Assembly: GCA_036388415.1 (NCBI GenBank)
Contig: DASVRW010000002.1
Span: 789,396-853,395, forward strand
Source of the DNA: Candidatus Saccharimonadales bacterium
Lineage (GTDB): Bacteria > Patescibacteriota > Saccharimonadia > Saccharimonadales > UBA4665
Reading direction: 5' to 3'
DNA: 64,000 bases
The first letter of the stretch is position 1. Each line of letters begins with the position of its first letter. The translations under genes were made by a program, and so were the position numbers. Below, piece after piece: positions 1 to 8,327 of this stretch. The notes under the pieces were generated by a model. That model saw nothing but the letters and a program-made list of their open reading frames with translations, was not told the origin of the DNA and searched no databases.

Positions 1-1
1 T

Positions 2-868
2 AAAAAGGTAACTGATTGGAATGATATAGACTCATTCATGTCATCCCACCATTTCCCGGTCATGCTCAAACCGACCAACCTTATGAAAAGCCTTTTTATC
101 ACCAAAAACAATTCTCTCGACGAATTACAGCGTAACTATAATGAAATGGTCAGGCAATTGGCCGGTTTACACGACAAATTATATACTATGACTCCTCCTG
201 AGATAATCATCGAGGAATGCCTGATAGGCAGCATGCACACGGTTGCAGGTTACGCCGATGCCGATGGTAACCCACATTTATTCGAACAAGTAGTGGACTG
301 TGTCACGGGACAGGACGTCGGATTCCATGAAAATTATATTTATAGCCGCCAGCTGCCAAGCATACTCAGCCAGCAGCAAATTTCCGAAATTCTTGAGGTT
401 TCCAGGCAAGGCATGTTGGCGCTCGGCCTGACGAGCACAATGGTGCATATCGAGTTGATGCTGACGTCAGACGGTCCAAAACTGATAGAAATCGGTGCTC
501 GCATCGGTGGCTATCGTACGCGAATGTATGAGTATTCAAGTCACATTGACTTGAATAAGATCATGATCGATCTCGCGCTCGGCGAACAGCCCAATCCTAC
601 TTTGGGCAGCCGTACCGATCCGATTGCTGTAATAGAGCTGTTTCCCGAAGCCGAAGGCATGTTCGATCACATTATTAACGAACAGAGCTTAAATCAGCTG
701 CCGAGCTTACGTCACTTCAGCATCAAAGCAGAATCCGGCAAGGCCGTCGGGCGTACTAGTCACGGTTACAAAGCGACTGCAGTCGTTATTATCGGCAACT
801 CAGACAGATCCACGTTTGAAGCAGACTTCGCCTACATCAAACAGCATGTTCGAGTCGCAATTAGGTAG
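2..868 (+). CDS. ATP-grasp domain enzyme, 5' end cut by window
   Basis: The reading frame is open to the left edge, so this is the C-terminal part of a longer ATP-grasp protein; the first in-window ATG (38) is internal. Near the edge FPVMLKPTNL resembles the ATP-binding lysine strand of ATP-grasp enzymes. Downstream EECLIGS and the segment HIELMLTSDGPKLIEIGARIGG carry the acidic metal ligands and the E-x-N/G-x-R-x-GG type ending of the fold. Such enzymes join a carboxylate to an amine or thiol through an acyl-phosphate; substrate cannot be told. The stop overlaps the convergent gene on the other strand by 8 bases. Confidence 0.8.
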   Translation, partial: KKVTDWNDIDSFMSSHHFPVMLKPTNLMKSLFITKNNSLDELQRNYNEMVRQLAGLHDKLYTMTPPEIIIEECLIGSMHTVAGYADADGNPHLFEQVVDCVTGQDVGFHENYIYSRQLPSILSQQQISEILEVSRQGMLALGLTSTMVHIELMLTSDGPKLIEIGARIGGYRTRMYEYSSHIDLNKIMIDLALGEQPNPTLGSRTDPIAVIELFPEAEGMFDHIINEQSLNQLPSLRHFSIKAESGKAVGRTSHGYKATAVVIIGNSDRSTFEADFAYIKQHVRVAIR

Positions 869-2327
869 TTTTGCTATCCATAAGTTTTTGAATATATTGA
901 TCTTGTCCTGGCTGCAAGGGATTGTACTTTGCAGCAAATAAGCGCAAAAAATGCTTTTCTGGAAGCGGTTGACCATTGTTTTGTAAGTATTCAATGACTT
1001 CGGTGTTATCGTATACTCGGTCTTTGGGAAATACACAGCCAGGAACATCGGTTGGCATACCGCGCCATATCCGTACCAGATTTGAATATGCAGACGTTTG
1101 AGCCGATTCAACTTGCATATCATACGATTTATCCTGTGTATATTGATTGACAGCGCTAAGCCGCCAGAGTATTTCGTAACAATCTCTAAAGTCGCGTTCA
1201 GGATGTGCGTCGTATCCGGCGGCTAAAGCTATGGCGATCGTAAACGGCTCTCCGGCTGATTTTGGCTTACCATGATACATTGAGGCTACCGTTGCGGCAA
1301 ATGGCTCTTCAAACGATCCATAATGCAAAAGCCCAAATTCTGCTAGGCCAGCGCCGAGTTTTTTGCCTTTGGCCTGTCTGCCGGCGTGCACTTCTGCTTC
1401 GTGGATCTCAGATTCAATAACTTTGTTTTGCTTTCTCATACCCGCAGTCCGCTTCTCGCCGATTTCGATGACAGTATCGGTCATTTTGGCAGCACACGAC
1501 GATCGATTTGGTACCAGGATAGCCTTCCAGCCATCTTCAGCATATCCCTGTATCTGCAAATAGCGATTAAACACGTCTGCGCTTTCAGTCGTTTCGAGAA
1601 TATCTTTGCCATTTACTTCTTCAAGTGAATATTCAATCGCTTTTTGGCACATGGTCCGAATAAGGGTTCTATAATGGCTTACCATTTCCTCGCTCATTGT
1701 AGCCTCAGATGTAGCGAATTCGGGTAGCGTTATGGATGCAATCAATTGCTCAGCTATATCGTGCATAGGATGCGACTCATCAGCCACAATGTTTCTGGCT
1801 TTTTGCAGCCTGCGATCGATCAAAGTCAGGGCACGGTTAATGTCCGGCATGCCGTATATTTCCCTGGCGGTTGATTTGAGTGCTTCTGCTTGTCCGGCGC
1901 GCCGTTCAGGTGACAGTATATTTGCCGCAATCGTTGCAGCTGTCTCAACAAAATCAAGTTCTCGGACGCGCGAAGCTATCATACTGTCAAGCAATCCGTC
2001 TTCAGCAGACGCAACAACGCCCTCATCTCGACGTTGTTCTTGTACGAACTTCAGACTTGTTGCAACGCGCCGCATTTCACGGCGATTAGACCGCTGTAGT
2101 TCAAAATTCGGACAGTTGTTGAGGACTGGATTACGAACAGTACCTTGCAAAAACGCACTTTTCTGACTATCTCGAAATTCGCTTGCATCACGCATCCCAG
2201 GCATGTCTCCAGATACATCAAAGCTCTCAAAAGCCTGCAATACACCGGCATTGTTGTAACCATGAATGACATGTTCGGTTGTGGGAGGTAACGTTTCGGC
2301 AACTATAAGGCCATGTCGTTCATACAT
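861..2327 (-). CDS. DUF1704/MATCAP-like zinc metallopeptidase candidate
   Basis: 488 aa with no signal peptide or membrane segment. The segment IHEAEVHAGRQAKGKK followed about 20 residues later by GSFEEPFAA resembles the HExxxH...(T/F)EE active-site layout of the DUF1704 (MATCAP-type) metallopeptidases, which would give two zinc histidines and a downstream glutamate. The N-terminal half is helical and charged and I do not recognise it. The ATG lies 8 bases after a TATAAT on the minus strand (2336-2341), so the mRNA is probably leaderless. It could instead be a hypothetical protein with a chance HExxxH; alignment to the family would decide. Confidence 0.55.
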   Translation of the reverse strand: MYERHGLIVAETLPPTTEHVIHGYNNAGVLQAFESFDVSGDMPGMRDASEFRDSQKSAFLQGTVRNPVLNNCPNFELQRSNRREMRRVATSLKFVQEQRRDEGVVASAEDGLLDSMIASRVRELDFVETAATIAANILSPERRAGQAEALKSTAREIYGMPDINRALTLIDRRLQKARNIVADESHPMHDIAEQLIASITLPEFATSEATMSEEMVSHYRTLIRTMCQKAIEYSLEEVNGKDILETTESADVFNRYLQIQGYAEDGWKAILVPNRSSCAAKMTDTVIEIGEKRTAGMRKQNKVIESEIHEAEVHAGRQAKGKKLGAGLAEFGLLHYGSFEEPFAATVASMYHGKPKSAGEPFTIAIALAAGYDAHPERDFRDCYEILWRLSAVNQYTQDKSYDMQVESAQTSAYSNLVRIWRGMPTDVPGCVFPKDRVYDNTEVIEYLQNNGQPLPEKHFLRLFAAKYNPLQPGQDQYIQKLMDSKTT

Positions 2328-2369
2328 AAATATACATTATACACTATTTTTTATTATTTTCAACTAGGA

Positions 2370-2483
2370 TCATGCGCCGGTAGCTACGCGAGAATATACC
2401 AAAAATATGAGAAACGCCGTTACGGCGAGTATACAAAGCATCATCGGAATGAAGCCGCGCTGGTTAGACGAAAGCTTTTTCAT
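2370..2483 (-). CDS. 37-aa single-span membrane peptide
   Basis: A 37-codon frame starting MKKLSSNQRGFIPMMLCI has a basic N-terminus, a GFIP motif and one hydrophobic helix, ending SRVATGA. Short peptides of this MKK..QxGFIP type plus one helix look typical of Saccharibacteria (from memory, not searched). A CATAAT box ends 7 bases before the ATG, so it fits the leaderless pattern used by its neighbours. It fills the otherwise empty 2328-2570 gap. Function unknown; the N-terminus is faintly prepilin-like but there is no clear type IV leader cleavage context. Confidence 0.5.
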   Translation of the reverse strand: MKKLSSNQRGFIPMMLCILAVTAFLIFLVYSRVATGA

Positions 2484-2558
2484 TACATTAATTATGCCAG
2501 TTGGCCGTAGTATTGTACAGACAAGCATGAGCATGATTGCATTTTATGTTTTTTCGTG

Positions 2559-2564
2559 TATAAT
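2559..2564 (+). promoter_or_regulatory. -10 box of leaderless GGDEF gene
   Basis: TATAAT is followed by 6 bases and then the ATG at 2571. Transcription starting about 7 bases after the -10 box would begin at the start codon itself. A GTG at 2556 in the same frame overlaps the -10 box and is therefore unlikely to be used. Confidence 0.6.
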
Positions 2565-2570
2565 AGCGTT

Positions 2571-3269
2571 ATGACTACACCAGAATATCCTCGACAACCT
2601 CGTGACCGTGACGAACAACGCCATCCTGGGAGCCGTCAGGTACCGCGTGAAGGATTCGATATGAATCAGAGATTAGCGCAAGGCATTGGAGAACGCCTAG
2701 ATTCCAAAAGAGAATTAGCTGCTGCTAAGGCCGAGATGGAAAAATGGAAGCACACTGCAACGCATCATGAAATTTCGGGTCTACCAAATGCTTTAGGTTT
2801 TGAGCTTGGCGTAAATGAAATGCGTAAACAAAACCCGTATACCCCGCTTGGTATCATTGCTATGGATCTGTCAGGATTCAAAGCTTTAAATGATACACTC
2901 GGTCATGCCAAGGGTGATGAGACCCTTAAAATATTTGGCAGCCAATTACGGGCTACCGATTTAGAAGCAATCATCGATACTACCTCCATACCAGGTCATC
3001 CTCACGGTGATGAGTATCTGCTTGCTTCACTGCTTGAAGGTAGGCGTGACCCTGATTTGACACCCGAGCAACGCCTAGGTGCTATTGTCGGTAGAGCGCG
3101 AAATATCGGTCGTATTCTACGGGAGCAAGATTCTGACCTGTTAAAGGTTAATTTTGATCTATCCGTCGGTGCAGTGGTCATGGGGCCTGACATGCCGTTA
3201 GAGGATGCGCTACGTGCTGCAGATGAAGCAATGTATACAGACAAACAATCAGGCAATCGCGGTCGTTAG
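2571..3269 (+). CDS. GGDEF-domain protein with degenerate active site
   Basis: 232 aa. The first 65 residues are charged and proline-rich, then a short coiled segment (KRELAAAKAEMEKWKH) leads into a diguanylate-cyclase fold. DLSGFKALNDTLGHAKGDE matches the metal/nucleotide-binding strand and helix (D-x-x-x-FK-x-x-ND-x-x-GH-x-x-GD). The signature loop reads HGDEY in place of GG(D/E)EF, so the first glycine and the phenylalanine are changed and catalysis may be weak or lost. No membrane or sensor domain is present. It may make or merely bind a nucleotide. Start chosen as the ATG six bases after TATAAT. It converges on dnaJ with a 6-base gap. Confidence 0.75.
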   Translation: MTTPEYPRQPRDRDEQRHPGSRQVPREGFDMNQRLAQGIGERLDSKRELAAAKAEMEKWKHTATHHEISGLPNALGFELGVNEMRKQNPYTPLGIIAMDLSGFKALNDTLGHAKGDETLKIFGSQLRATDLEAIIDTTSIPGHPHGDEYLLASLLEGRRDPDLTPEQRLGAIVGRARNIGRILREQDSDLLKVNFDLSVGAVVMGPDMPLEDALRAADEAMYTDKQSGNRGR

Positions 3270-3275
3270 ATTGCG

Positions 3276-4397
3276 CTAGTTCCAGAATTTCCGCTTTGGC
3301 GTACTCTCGGTTCTGAATGATTGCAGTAGTTCCTGCTGACGCTTCGATAGCTTCGTTGGTATGTCGACGACGATGGTGACGATGTGGGCACCACGTGACT
3401 GGTCGGCTACCGGCCGGCCGCCGCGCAGGCGTGGAACGCCGTGTCCGGATAGCTTGAAGTCGCTGCCGCTTTGTGTGCCAGCCGGTACTTTCATACGAAT
3501 TGGACCGTCAACTGTCTCAACTTCGATCTCAGTACCGAGTGCCGCCTCGACCATATCGATGTGCTCATCGCTCAGTATCAGCTCGCCTTCGCGTGTGAAG
3601 CGTTTGTGAGGCTTAACGCGGATATTGACGTACAAATCGCCTTTTGGCCCGTTAGCAATCGCTTCGCCGTGTTCGCGCAGGCGCACCGTTGCACCATCGT
3701 CGATTCCAGCTGGAATCTTCATTTTGACAACTTGCTTTTTGGCCTGCGTACCCTTGCCCCGGCACACGGTACAGACCTTTTCAGGGACTTTGCCGCGCCC
3801 GCTACACTTTGGACAGATACTTGCCTGCTGGATATTACCGAAAATAGTGCGTGTCATATTGACAATCTGACCGGAGCCACCACATTGGTCGCACGTTTTC
3901 AGATCATGACCCGGCTCGACCGTTGTTCCCTTGCAATGCTCGCAGGTATCTTCGAGATTTAGATTTAGCTCAACTTCAGTGCCGAACACGGCCTGTTCAA
4001 AGCCGATGTCAACCTGTGTTTCAACGTCGCGGCCGCGCGCTGACTGACGACGGCCGGACTGGCCGCTACCGCCAAAGAAACTGCTAAAGATATCGCCGAG
4101 ACCGAGATCTCCGAAGTCAAAGTTTGCACCTTGGCCGGCCTGGCCGCCAAAGCCGCCATAAGGATTACCGCCACCATTGCCGCCGACGCCAGCATGGCCG
4201 AACTGGTCATAACGCTGACGCTTAGACGGTTCTTTAAGAATTTCATAAGCTTCACTAATTTCTTTGAACTTGGCTTCGTCACCACCACGATCGGGGTGGT
4301 GTTCAATTGCAGCCCGGCGGAAGGCTTTTTTTATTTCGTCGGCACTCGCATCCTTACTGACGCCCAATATTTCGTAATAATCTCGTTTGGTTGCCAT
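3276..4397 (-). CDS. dnaJ: Chaperone DnaJ (Hsp40)
   Basis: 373 aa with the full type I layout: J domain (residues 1-70) with the HPD loop in HHPDRGG; Gly/Phe-rich linker (about 75-120); zinc-binding region with four CxxCxGxG-type repeats (CEHCKG, CDQCGGSG, CPKCSGRG, CTVCRGKG); and C-terminal peptide-binding domains. It stimulates DnaK's ATPase and delivers unfolded clients. A ribosome site AGGAA precedes the ATG by 8 bases. It follows the NYN RNase gene by 3 bases, so both are one transcript, while dnaK lies upstream across the stem-loop at 5171-5239. Confidence 0.96.
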   Translation of the reverse strand: MATKRDYYEILGVSKDASADEIKKAFRRAAIEHHPDRGGDEAKFKEISEAYEILKEPSKRQRYDQFGHAGVGGNGGGNPYGGFGGQAGQGANFDFGDLGLGDIFSSFFGGSGQSGRRQSARGRDVETQVDIGFEQAVFGTEVELNLNLEDTCEHCKGTTVEPGHDLKTCDQCGGSGQIVNMTRTIFGNIQQASICPKCSGRGKVPEKVCTVCRGKGTQAKKQVVKMKIPAGIDDGATVRLREHGEAIANGPKGDLYVNIRVKPHKRFTREGELILSDEHIDMVEAALGTEIEVETVDGPIRMKVPAGTQSGSDFKLSGHGVPRLRGGRPVADQSRGAHIVTIVVDIPTKLSKRQQELLQSFRTESTPKRKFWN

Positions 4398-4400
4398 TGC

Positions 4401-5108
4401 TTATTCCTGTCCTACTTCTTTATCATCACTGACATCTTCCGGATCCTGCCATTTTTTGTCACTCGGCGCATGCAGTTTTGGAAACATAGTCTGGTGCGAC
4501 TTGGCGCTACCAGGGTGAAAGGCATTGATAATTTGCTGCCGGGTATATGTCAGTGTACGGTCTGTTACTTTAATGAGCGCATCATTTTGCTCTTCCTCAA
4601 AACACACATACGTAATATGAGCGCCGCCGCGCCGGGCGATGTTCAACGCTGGAATCATATCAGCATCACTGCTGAGAACAACGATATCCTGAATGTTATC
4701 GTGCACGGCTGCCATGACGATTTCCGAGGCTAGCCGGACGTCGACGCCCTTTTCCTGTAGCACCATGGTACGGCGGCCGCAGTGGTAGCAGGCGTTGCTT
4801 TCTTTGACTTTCAAATTGCCTGCCTTGATAACGGCAACACCTTGATTGGTCAGCATAGCTATCCAGCGGCGATGTGATTCCTGAATCGAAGTAATTTTTC
4901 GTTCCAACATTTCAGGGATAGTGAATTTTGGCTGTTTGATGCGGGTTGTGTAGTAAGTAATACTCTCCGGGACTTCGCCGAGTGCATTTTGGACAAGCTG
5001 TCGGATATCGACACTAAATAAATCATCGCGGTCGCCAATGAGGTGTTCCTGATGCAGCACAGAGACCAGCCTATGCCGCAAGTTTTCGCCGTCGATGAAA
5101 AGTTTCAT
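4401..5108 (-). CDS. NYN-domain (PIN-like) RNase with CxxC insert
   Basis: 235 aa. It begins MKLFIDGENLR, the first acidic strand of NYN domains, and continues with KGVDVRLASEIV and VVLSSDADMIPAL, which supply the other conserved aspartates of the LabA/DUF88 type. These folds bind Mg2+ and cleave RNA. An inserted CYHCGRR offers one CxxC pair that could help bind zinc, though only two cysteines are visible. The C-terminal 40 residues are acidic and disordered. It is placed directly before dnaJ, coupling a probable RNA nuclease to the heat-shock block. RNA target unknown. Confidence 0.82.
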   Translation of the reverse strand: MKLFIDGENLRHRLVSVLHQEHLIGDRDDLFSVDIRQLVQNALGEVPESITYYTTRIKQPKFTIPEMLERKITSIQESHRRWIAMLTNQGVAVIKAGNLKVKESNACYHCGRRTMVLQEKGVDVRLASEIVMAAVHDNIQDIVVLSSDADMIPALNIARRGGAHITYVCFEEEQNDALIKVTDRTLTYTRQQIINAFHPGSAKSHQTMFPKLHAPSDKKWQDPEDVSDDKEVGQE

Positions 5109-5170
5109 TTAGTATCTCGTTTCGTCTGTTAGTATGGCCGCAGTTACTATTGTATCAACATTCTGTATTA

Positions 5171-5239
5171 AAAAGCCCCGCTGAGGTCCAAGGACCAACA
5201 CGGGGTGTATTTCGTATGGTACGATGTACACCCCGTGTT
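5171..5239 (-). terminator. Terminator with overlapping anti-terminator hairpin
   Basis: Read on the minus strand between dnaK and the NYN-dnaJ pair. A perfect 13-bp stem (5227-5239 with 5197-5209) overlaps a second stem in which CCCCG (5201-5205) pairs with CGGGG (5176-5180) around a nested GGTCC/GGACC pair and is followed by CTTTTT. The second is a canonical intrinsic terminator. Because the CCCCG block is shared, the two folds exclude each other, the layout of an attenuator. It may simply end dnaK transcription, or let part of it read into NYN-dnaJ. Confidence 0.75.
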
Positions 5240-5312
5240 GTCAAGGTTTCGAATGGTGCGGCTTTCATGCTCCTAATCGCTGCCGACTATATTTTCTGAC
5301 TTATGAAGTATG

Positions 5313-7265
5313 CTACTTCTTTTCGTCGACAACTTCGCCTTCGACTGGTCCATCGGCATCATCAGTTTTGGTGTCGGTGCGCTTGGCGGTTGACTCGCTA
5401 TCGGTTGAGCCGTCCGTGTCAGACCCCTCAGCGTCGGCTGGAGCGTCTTTGGCAGCCTGCTCGTACATCTTTGCACCAATCGGCATCAGTTTGTCACTGA
5501 GCTCTTTGGCGGCCTTTTCCAGGTCTTCCTTAGTTGCCTTGTCGTCTTTTACCGTTTTTTGGGCCGTTTCGACGGCTTCATCGAGCGATTTCTTGTCGTC
5601 GTCACTCAGTTTGTCACCGTTGTCGTTCTTTAGCTTCTCAGCTTGGTAAATGGCACTGTCGAGCAGGTTGCGGGCTTCGACAGCGTCTTTGCGCTGTTTG
5701 TCCTCTTCGGCGTGTGCTTCGGCTTCTTTGGCCATTTTTTCGACTTCAGTCTTGTCGAGATTGCCTGAACCCTGAATGGTAATGCTCTGTTCTTTGCCGC
5801 TGCCCTTGTCTTTGGCGGCGACGTGGAGAATGCCATTGGCATCAATATTGAAGGTGACTTCGATCTGCGGCACGCCGCGTGGAGCTGGTGGAATGCCATG
5901 GAGTACAAAGCGGCCAAGACTCTTATTGCCGTCAATCATATCGCGTTCACCCTGACCGACATGGATTTCGACTTGCGGCTGGCTGTCGGCAGCGGTACTG
6001 AATACTTCCGACTTGGATGTCGGGATAGTAGTGTTGCGCTCGATGAGCTTCGTCATGACGCCGCCCATGGTCTCAATACCTAAGGAAAGCGGGGTGACGT
6101 CGAGCAACAAAACGTCTTTGACGTCACCTTGCAGGACGCCGCCCTGGATAGCGGCACCGACAGCGACGACCTCATCGGGGTTAACACCCTTCATCGGGTC
6201 TTTGCCAAAGATTTTCTTGACTTGTTCCTGAACGGCCGGCATACGGGTCATACCACCGACAAGTACAACGGCTTCGATGTCAGAGGCTTTGAGACCGGCA
6301 TCTTTGAGAGCTTTGGTGCATGGGTCGGCAGTTTTGCTAATAAGATCTGCGACCAAACTCTCAAGCTTGGCACGGGTAAGATTGTGCTCAAAGTGCTTTG
6401 GACCATCCGCATCGGCAGTTAGGAACGGCAGGTTGATGTTGACTTCCTGAGAACTAGAGAGCTCAATTTTGGCTTTTTCGGCTTCATCACGAAGACGCTG
6501 CATAGCCGCTTTGTCGTTACTGATATCGAGGCCATGTTCTTTCTTGAACTCATCGACGAAGTAATTGACGATCGTGCGGTCGAAATCGGCACCACCAAGG
6601 TGAGTATCACCATTAGTCGATTTAACTTCGAAGACGCCGTCACCAAGCTCCAGGATCGAGACGTCAAATGTACCGCCACCGAGGTCGTAAACGGCAATTT
6701 TTTCGTCCTTTTTGTCCGCTTTATCGAGACCATAAGCCAGCGCTGCAGCGGTCGGTTCGTTGATAATGCGCTTTACCTCAAGACCGGCAATCTTACCAGC
6801 GTCTTTGGTCGCCTGCCGCTGGGAATCATCGAAGTAAGCCGGTACGGTGATGACGGCTTCTGTAACTGGGGCACCGAGAAAGCTCTCGGCATCAGCTTTC
6901 AACTTGCCAAGGATCATGGCGCTGACTTCTTCCGGGCTATATTCTTTGTCGGCCATTTTGACTTTGACGCCGTTGCCGCTTTTGATAATTTCGTAACCCA
7001 TCAGTTTTAGGTCGCGCTGGACTTCTTTGTCGTTAAAATTGCGGCCAATCAGACGCTTAACTTCATAAATGGTGTTTTTGCTGTTAGTAACCTGCTGGCG
7101 TCGAGCCACTTGGCCAACCAGACGTTCGCCGTTTTTATTGACGGCAACGACAGATGGTGTAGTGCGGGCACCTTCGCTGTTCGCAATGATTTCTGGCTTA
7201 CCTGACTGCATGACGGCCATTGCTGAGTTAGTTGTACCGAGATCGATTCCGATAATTTTACCCAT
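5313..7265 (-). CDS. dnaK: Chaperone DnaK (Hsp70)
   Basis: 650 aa, full family length. The ATPase domain starts [17 protein letters not shown] and carries the phosphate-2 loop [11 protein letters not shown]; the substrate domain and helical lid follow, ending in a disordered acidic tail with [10 protein letters not shown], the usual EEVD-like end. It refolds proteins with DnaJ and GrpE. A ribosome site (AAGGAAAAG) precedes the ATG. A small membrane protein gene lies just upstream and both are driven by the CIRCE-controlled promoter near 7556. Confidence 0.98.
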   Translation of the reverse strand: MGKIIGIDLGTTNSAMAVMQSGKPEIIANSEGARTTPSVVAVNKNGERLVGQVARRQQVTNSKNTIYEVKRLIGRNFNDKEVQRDLKLMGYEIIKSGNGVKVKMADKEYSPEEVSAMILGKLKADAESFLGAPVTEAVITVPAYFDDSQRQATKDAGKIAGLEVKRIINEPTAAALAYGLDKADKKDEKIAVYDLGGGTFDVSILELGDGVFEVKSTNGDTHLGGADFDRTIVNYFVDEFKKEHGLDISNDKAAMQRLRDEAEKAKIELSSSQEVNINLPFLTADADGPKHFEHNLTRAKLESLVADLISKTADPCTKALKDAGLKASDIEAVVLVGGMTRMPAVQEQVKKIFGKDPMKGVNPDEVVAVGAAIQGGVLQGDVKDVLLLDVTPLSLGIETMGGVMTKLIERNTTIPTSKSEVFSTAADSQPQVEIHVGQGERDMIDGNKSLGRFVLHGIPPAPRGVPQIEVTFNIDANGILHVAAKDKGSGKEQSITIQGSGNLDKTEVEKMAKEAEAHAEEDKQRKDAVEARNLLDSAIYQAEKLKNDNGDKLSDDDKKSLDEAVETAQKTVKDDKATKEDLEKAAKELSDKLMPIGAKMYEQAAKDAPADAEGSDTDGSTDSESTAKRTDTKTDDADGPVEGEVVDEKK

Positions 7266-7267
7266 AA

Positions 7268-7495
7268 TTACTTTTCCTTCTTATTATTCTTAACTGTTGA
7301 AATAGCCCAGCTCGTGATCCATACTAACGCCATAATAACTGCAGTTTTTACGAGAGCCTCGGTCCAGCTGCTAGGAAATATGAATCGATCAAACAATACC
7401 AGTAAAGCATAGACAAGCACGAGGACTTTCCATTCTGTCTTGTAGAGTGGTTGTGCCGACTTTGACGCAGATACCTTAGAATTATTTGATGACAT
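7268..7495 (-). CDS. Small two-helix membrane protein in dnaK operon
   Basis: 75 aa: a polar Ser/Lys-rich N-terminus, two hydrophobic helices (about 23-41 and 47-66) and a KNNKKEK tail. It has a good ribosome site (GGAAGGA) and ends 2 bases before dnaK, so it is the first gene of the CIRCE-controlled dnaK transcript. No family recognised. Its place suggests a heat-induced membrane role, but this is inference only. Confidence 0.75.
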   Translation of the reverse strand: MSSNNSKVSASKSAQPLYKTEWKVLVLVYALLVLFDRFIFPSSWTEALVKTAVIMALVWITSWAISTVKNNKKEK

Positions 7496-7508
7496 TATTG
7501 TCCTTCCA

Positions 7509-7535
7509 TTAGCATGTAGTATGTTAGAGTGCTAA
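7509..7535 (-). promoter_or_regulatory. Degenerate second CIRCE operator
   Basis: TTAGCATGT-N9-GAGTGCTAA: one half is a perfect CIRCE arm and the other matches 6 of 9 positions, with the canonical 9-base spacer. It lies 20 bases from the perfect CIRCE, in the 5' UTR of the membrane protein-dnaK transcript, suggesting two HrcA dimers can bind. Confidence 0.55.
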
Positions 7536-7555
7536 AACTATTTTATCATAAAAAA

Positions 7556-7582
7556 TTAGCACTCAAGTGTCAAGAGTGCTAA
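7556..7582 (-). promoter_or_regulatory. CIRCE operator overlapping dnaK promoter
   Basis: A perfect TTAGCACTC-N9-GAGTGCTAA inverted repeat, the HrcA operator. On the minus strand its spacer contains TTGACA, followed after 17 bases by TATGAT, so HrcA binding would directly cover the -35 region of the dnaK operon promoter. The operator also overlaps the end of the small gene downstream of grpE. Confidence 0.95.
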
Positions 7583-7791
7583 TTAGTATCAGCTTCCAGG
7601 TCAATAGCTCGCAAATTGGTGCGAAGTGGAACGTCCTCGGGAGAACTGCCCCATACAACGCCTAGAACCTTGCCATCTTCACTCCAAACTTCCATTGGCT
7701 TCCATCCCATTTGTCTCATTTCCTCAGCAGATAAGTCTTCCCAGTCGCCCGGAATGTCACGAAACGGAAACTCCGCTCCGTTGCTACTCAT
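7579..7791 (-). CDS. 70-aa hypothetical protein after grpE
   Basis: Its ATG overlaps the grpE stop (ATGA), so it is translationally coupled to the hrcA-grpE transcript. The 70-residue product is acidic and soluble with motifs FRDIPGDWEDLS and MGWKPMEVW; no family recognised. Its final codons lie inside the CIRCE operator of the next operon. A heat-induced role is plausible only from position. Confidence 0.65.
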   Translation of the reverse strand: MSSNGAEFPFRDIPGDWEDLSAEEMRQMGWKPMEVWSEDGKVLGVVWGSSPEDVPLRTNLRAIDLEADTN

Positions 7792-8327
7792 GACTGCATT
7801 TGCACTTTAACCATGGCATGACGAATAATTTCGCTGCCAATCTTGTACCCCGCTTGGAGTTCGTCGCTCACGATTTCGTGGGTGCCGTCGCCTTCTTCCA
7901 TAGAGACGGCTTCGTGATACATCGGATCAAATGGCTCACCGACCGTTTTGATACGCTCAACCCCAATTTTGGTCAAGGTCGTTTCAAATTGTTTAACTAC
8001 ACCCTGGACGCCTTTGATGTAATCATTTTCTGCGAGATCGGCAGGTACATGTTTGAGTGCCCGCTCAAAGTTATCGATGACGGGCAGCAAGTCGCGGATC
8101 ACGTTGGCTTTAGTATGAGAGCGCATACCAGCAATCTGCTCATCATGACGGCGACGGATATTAGTGGCATCGGCACGCTCCCGCTGCAATGCCTCGGTTA
8201 GCTGATCGATTTGAGCCTGCATGGCAAGCATAGTATCTTCGGCGGCTATATCGGCCGGTTGACTGTCCTGCGGTATGTCCGGCGTATTCAGCTGACTATC
8301 CTGATTGTTTTTGTCGTCTTTAGGCAT
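7788..8327 (-). CDS. grpE: Nucleotide exchange factor GrpE
   Basis: 179 aa from the ATG at 8327, chosen because a strong ribosome site (GGAGGTGG) sits just upstream inside hrcA; a longer frame begins at 8366 but lacks a site. An acidic disordered N-terminus is followed by a long coiled coil (ALQRERADATNIRRRHDEQ) and the beta-wing domain with PVIDNFERALKH and EPFDPMYHEAV, both GrpE signatures. It releases ADP from DnaK. Start overlaps the hrcA stop by 8 bases. Confidence 0.96.
   Translation of the reverse strand: MPKDDKNNQDSQLNTPDIPQDSQPADIAAEDTMLAMQAQIDQLTEALQRERADATNIRRRHDEQIAGMRSHTKANVIRDLLPVIDNFERALKHVPADLAENDYIKGVQGVVKQFETTLTKIGVERIKTVGEPFDPMYHEAVSMEEGDGTHEIVSDELQAGYKIGSEIIRHAMVKVQMQS

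Noticed and set aside
800-1123. 107-codon minus-strand frame crossing the ATP-grasp end
   Set aside because: It overlaps the conserved ends of two better-supported genes and has no ribosome site or family features.
3471-3962. 163-codon plus-strand frame opposite dnaJ
   Set aside because: It lies wholly within the conserved DnaJ gene in another frame and has no start signals.
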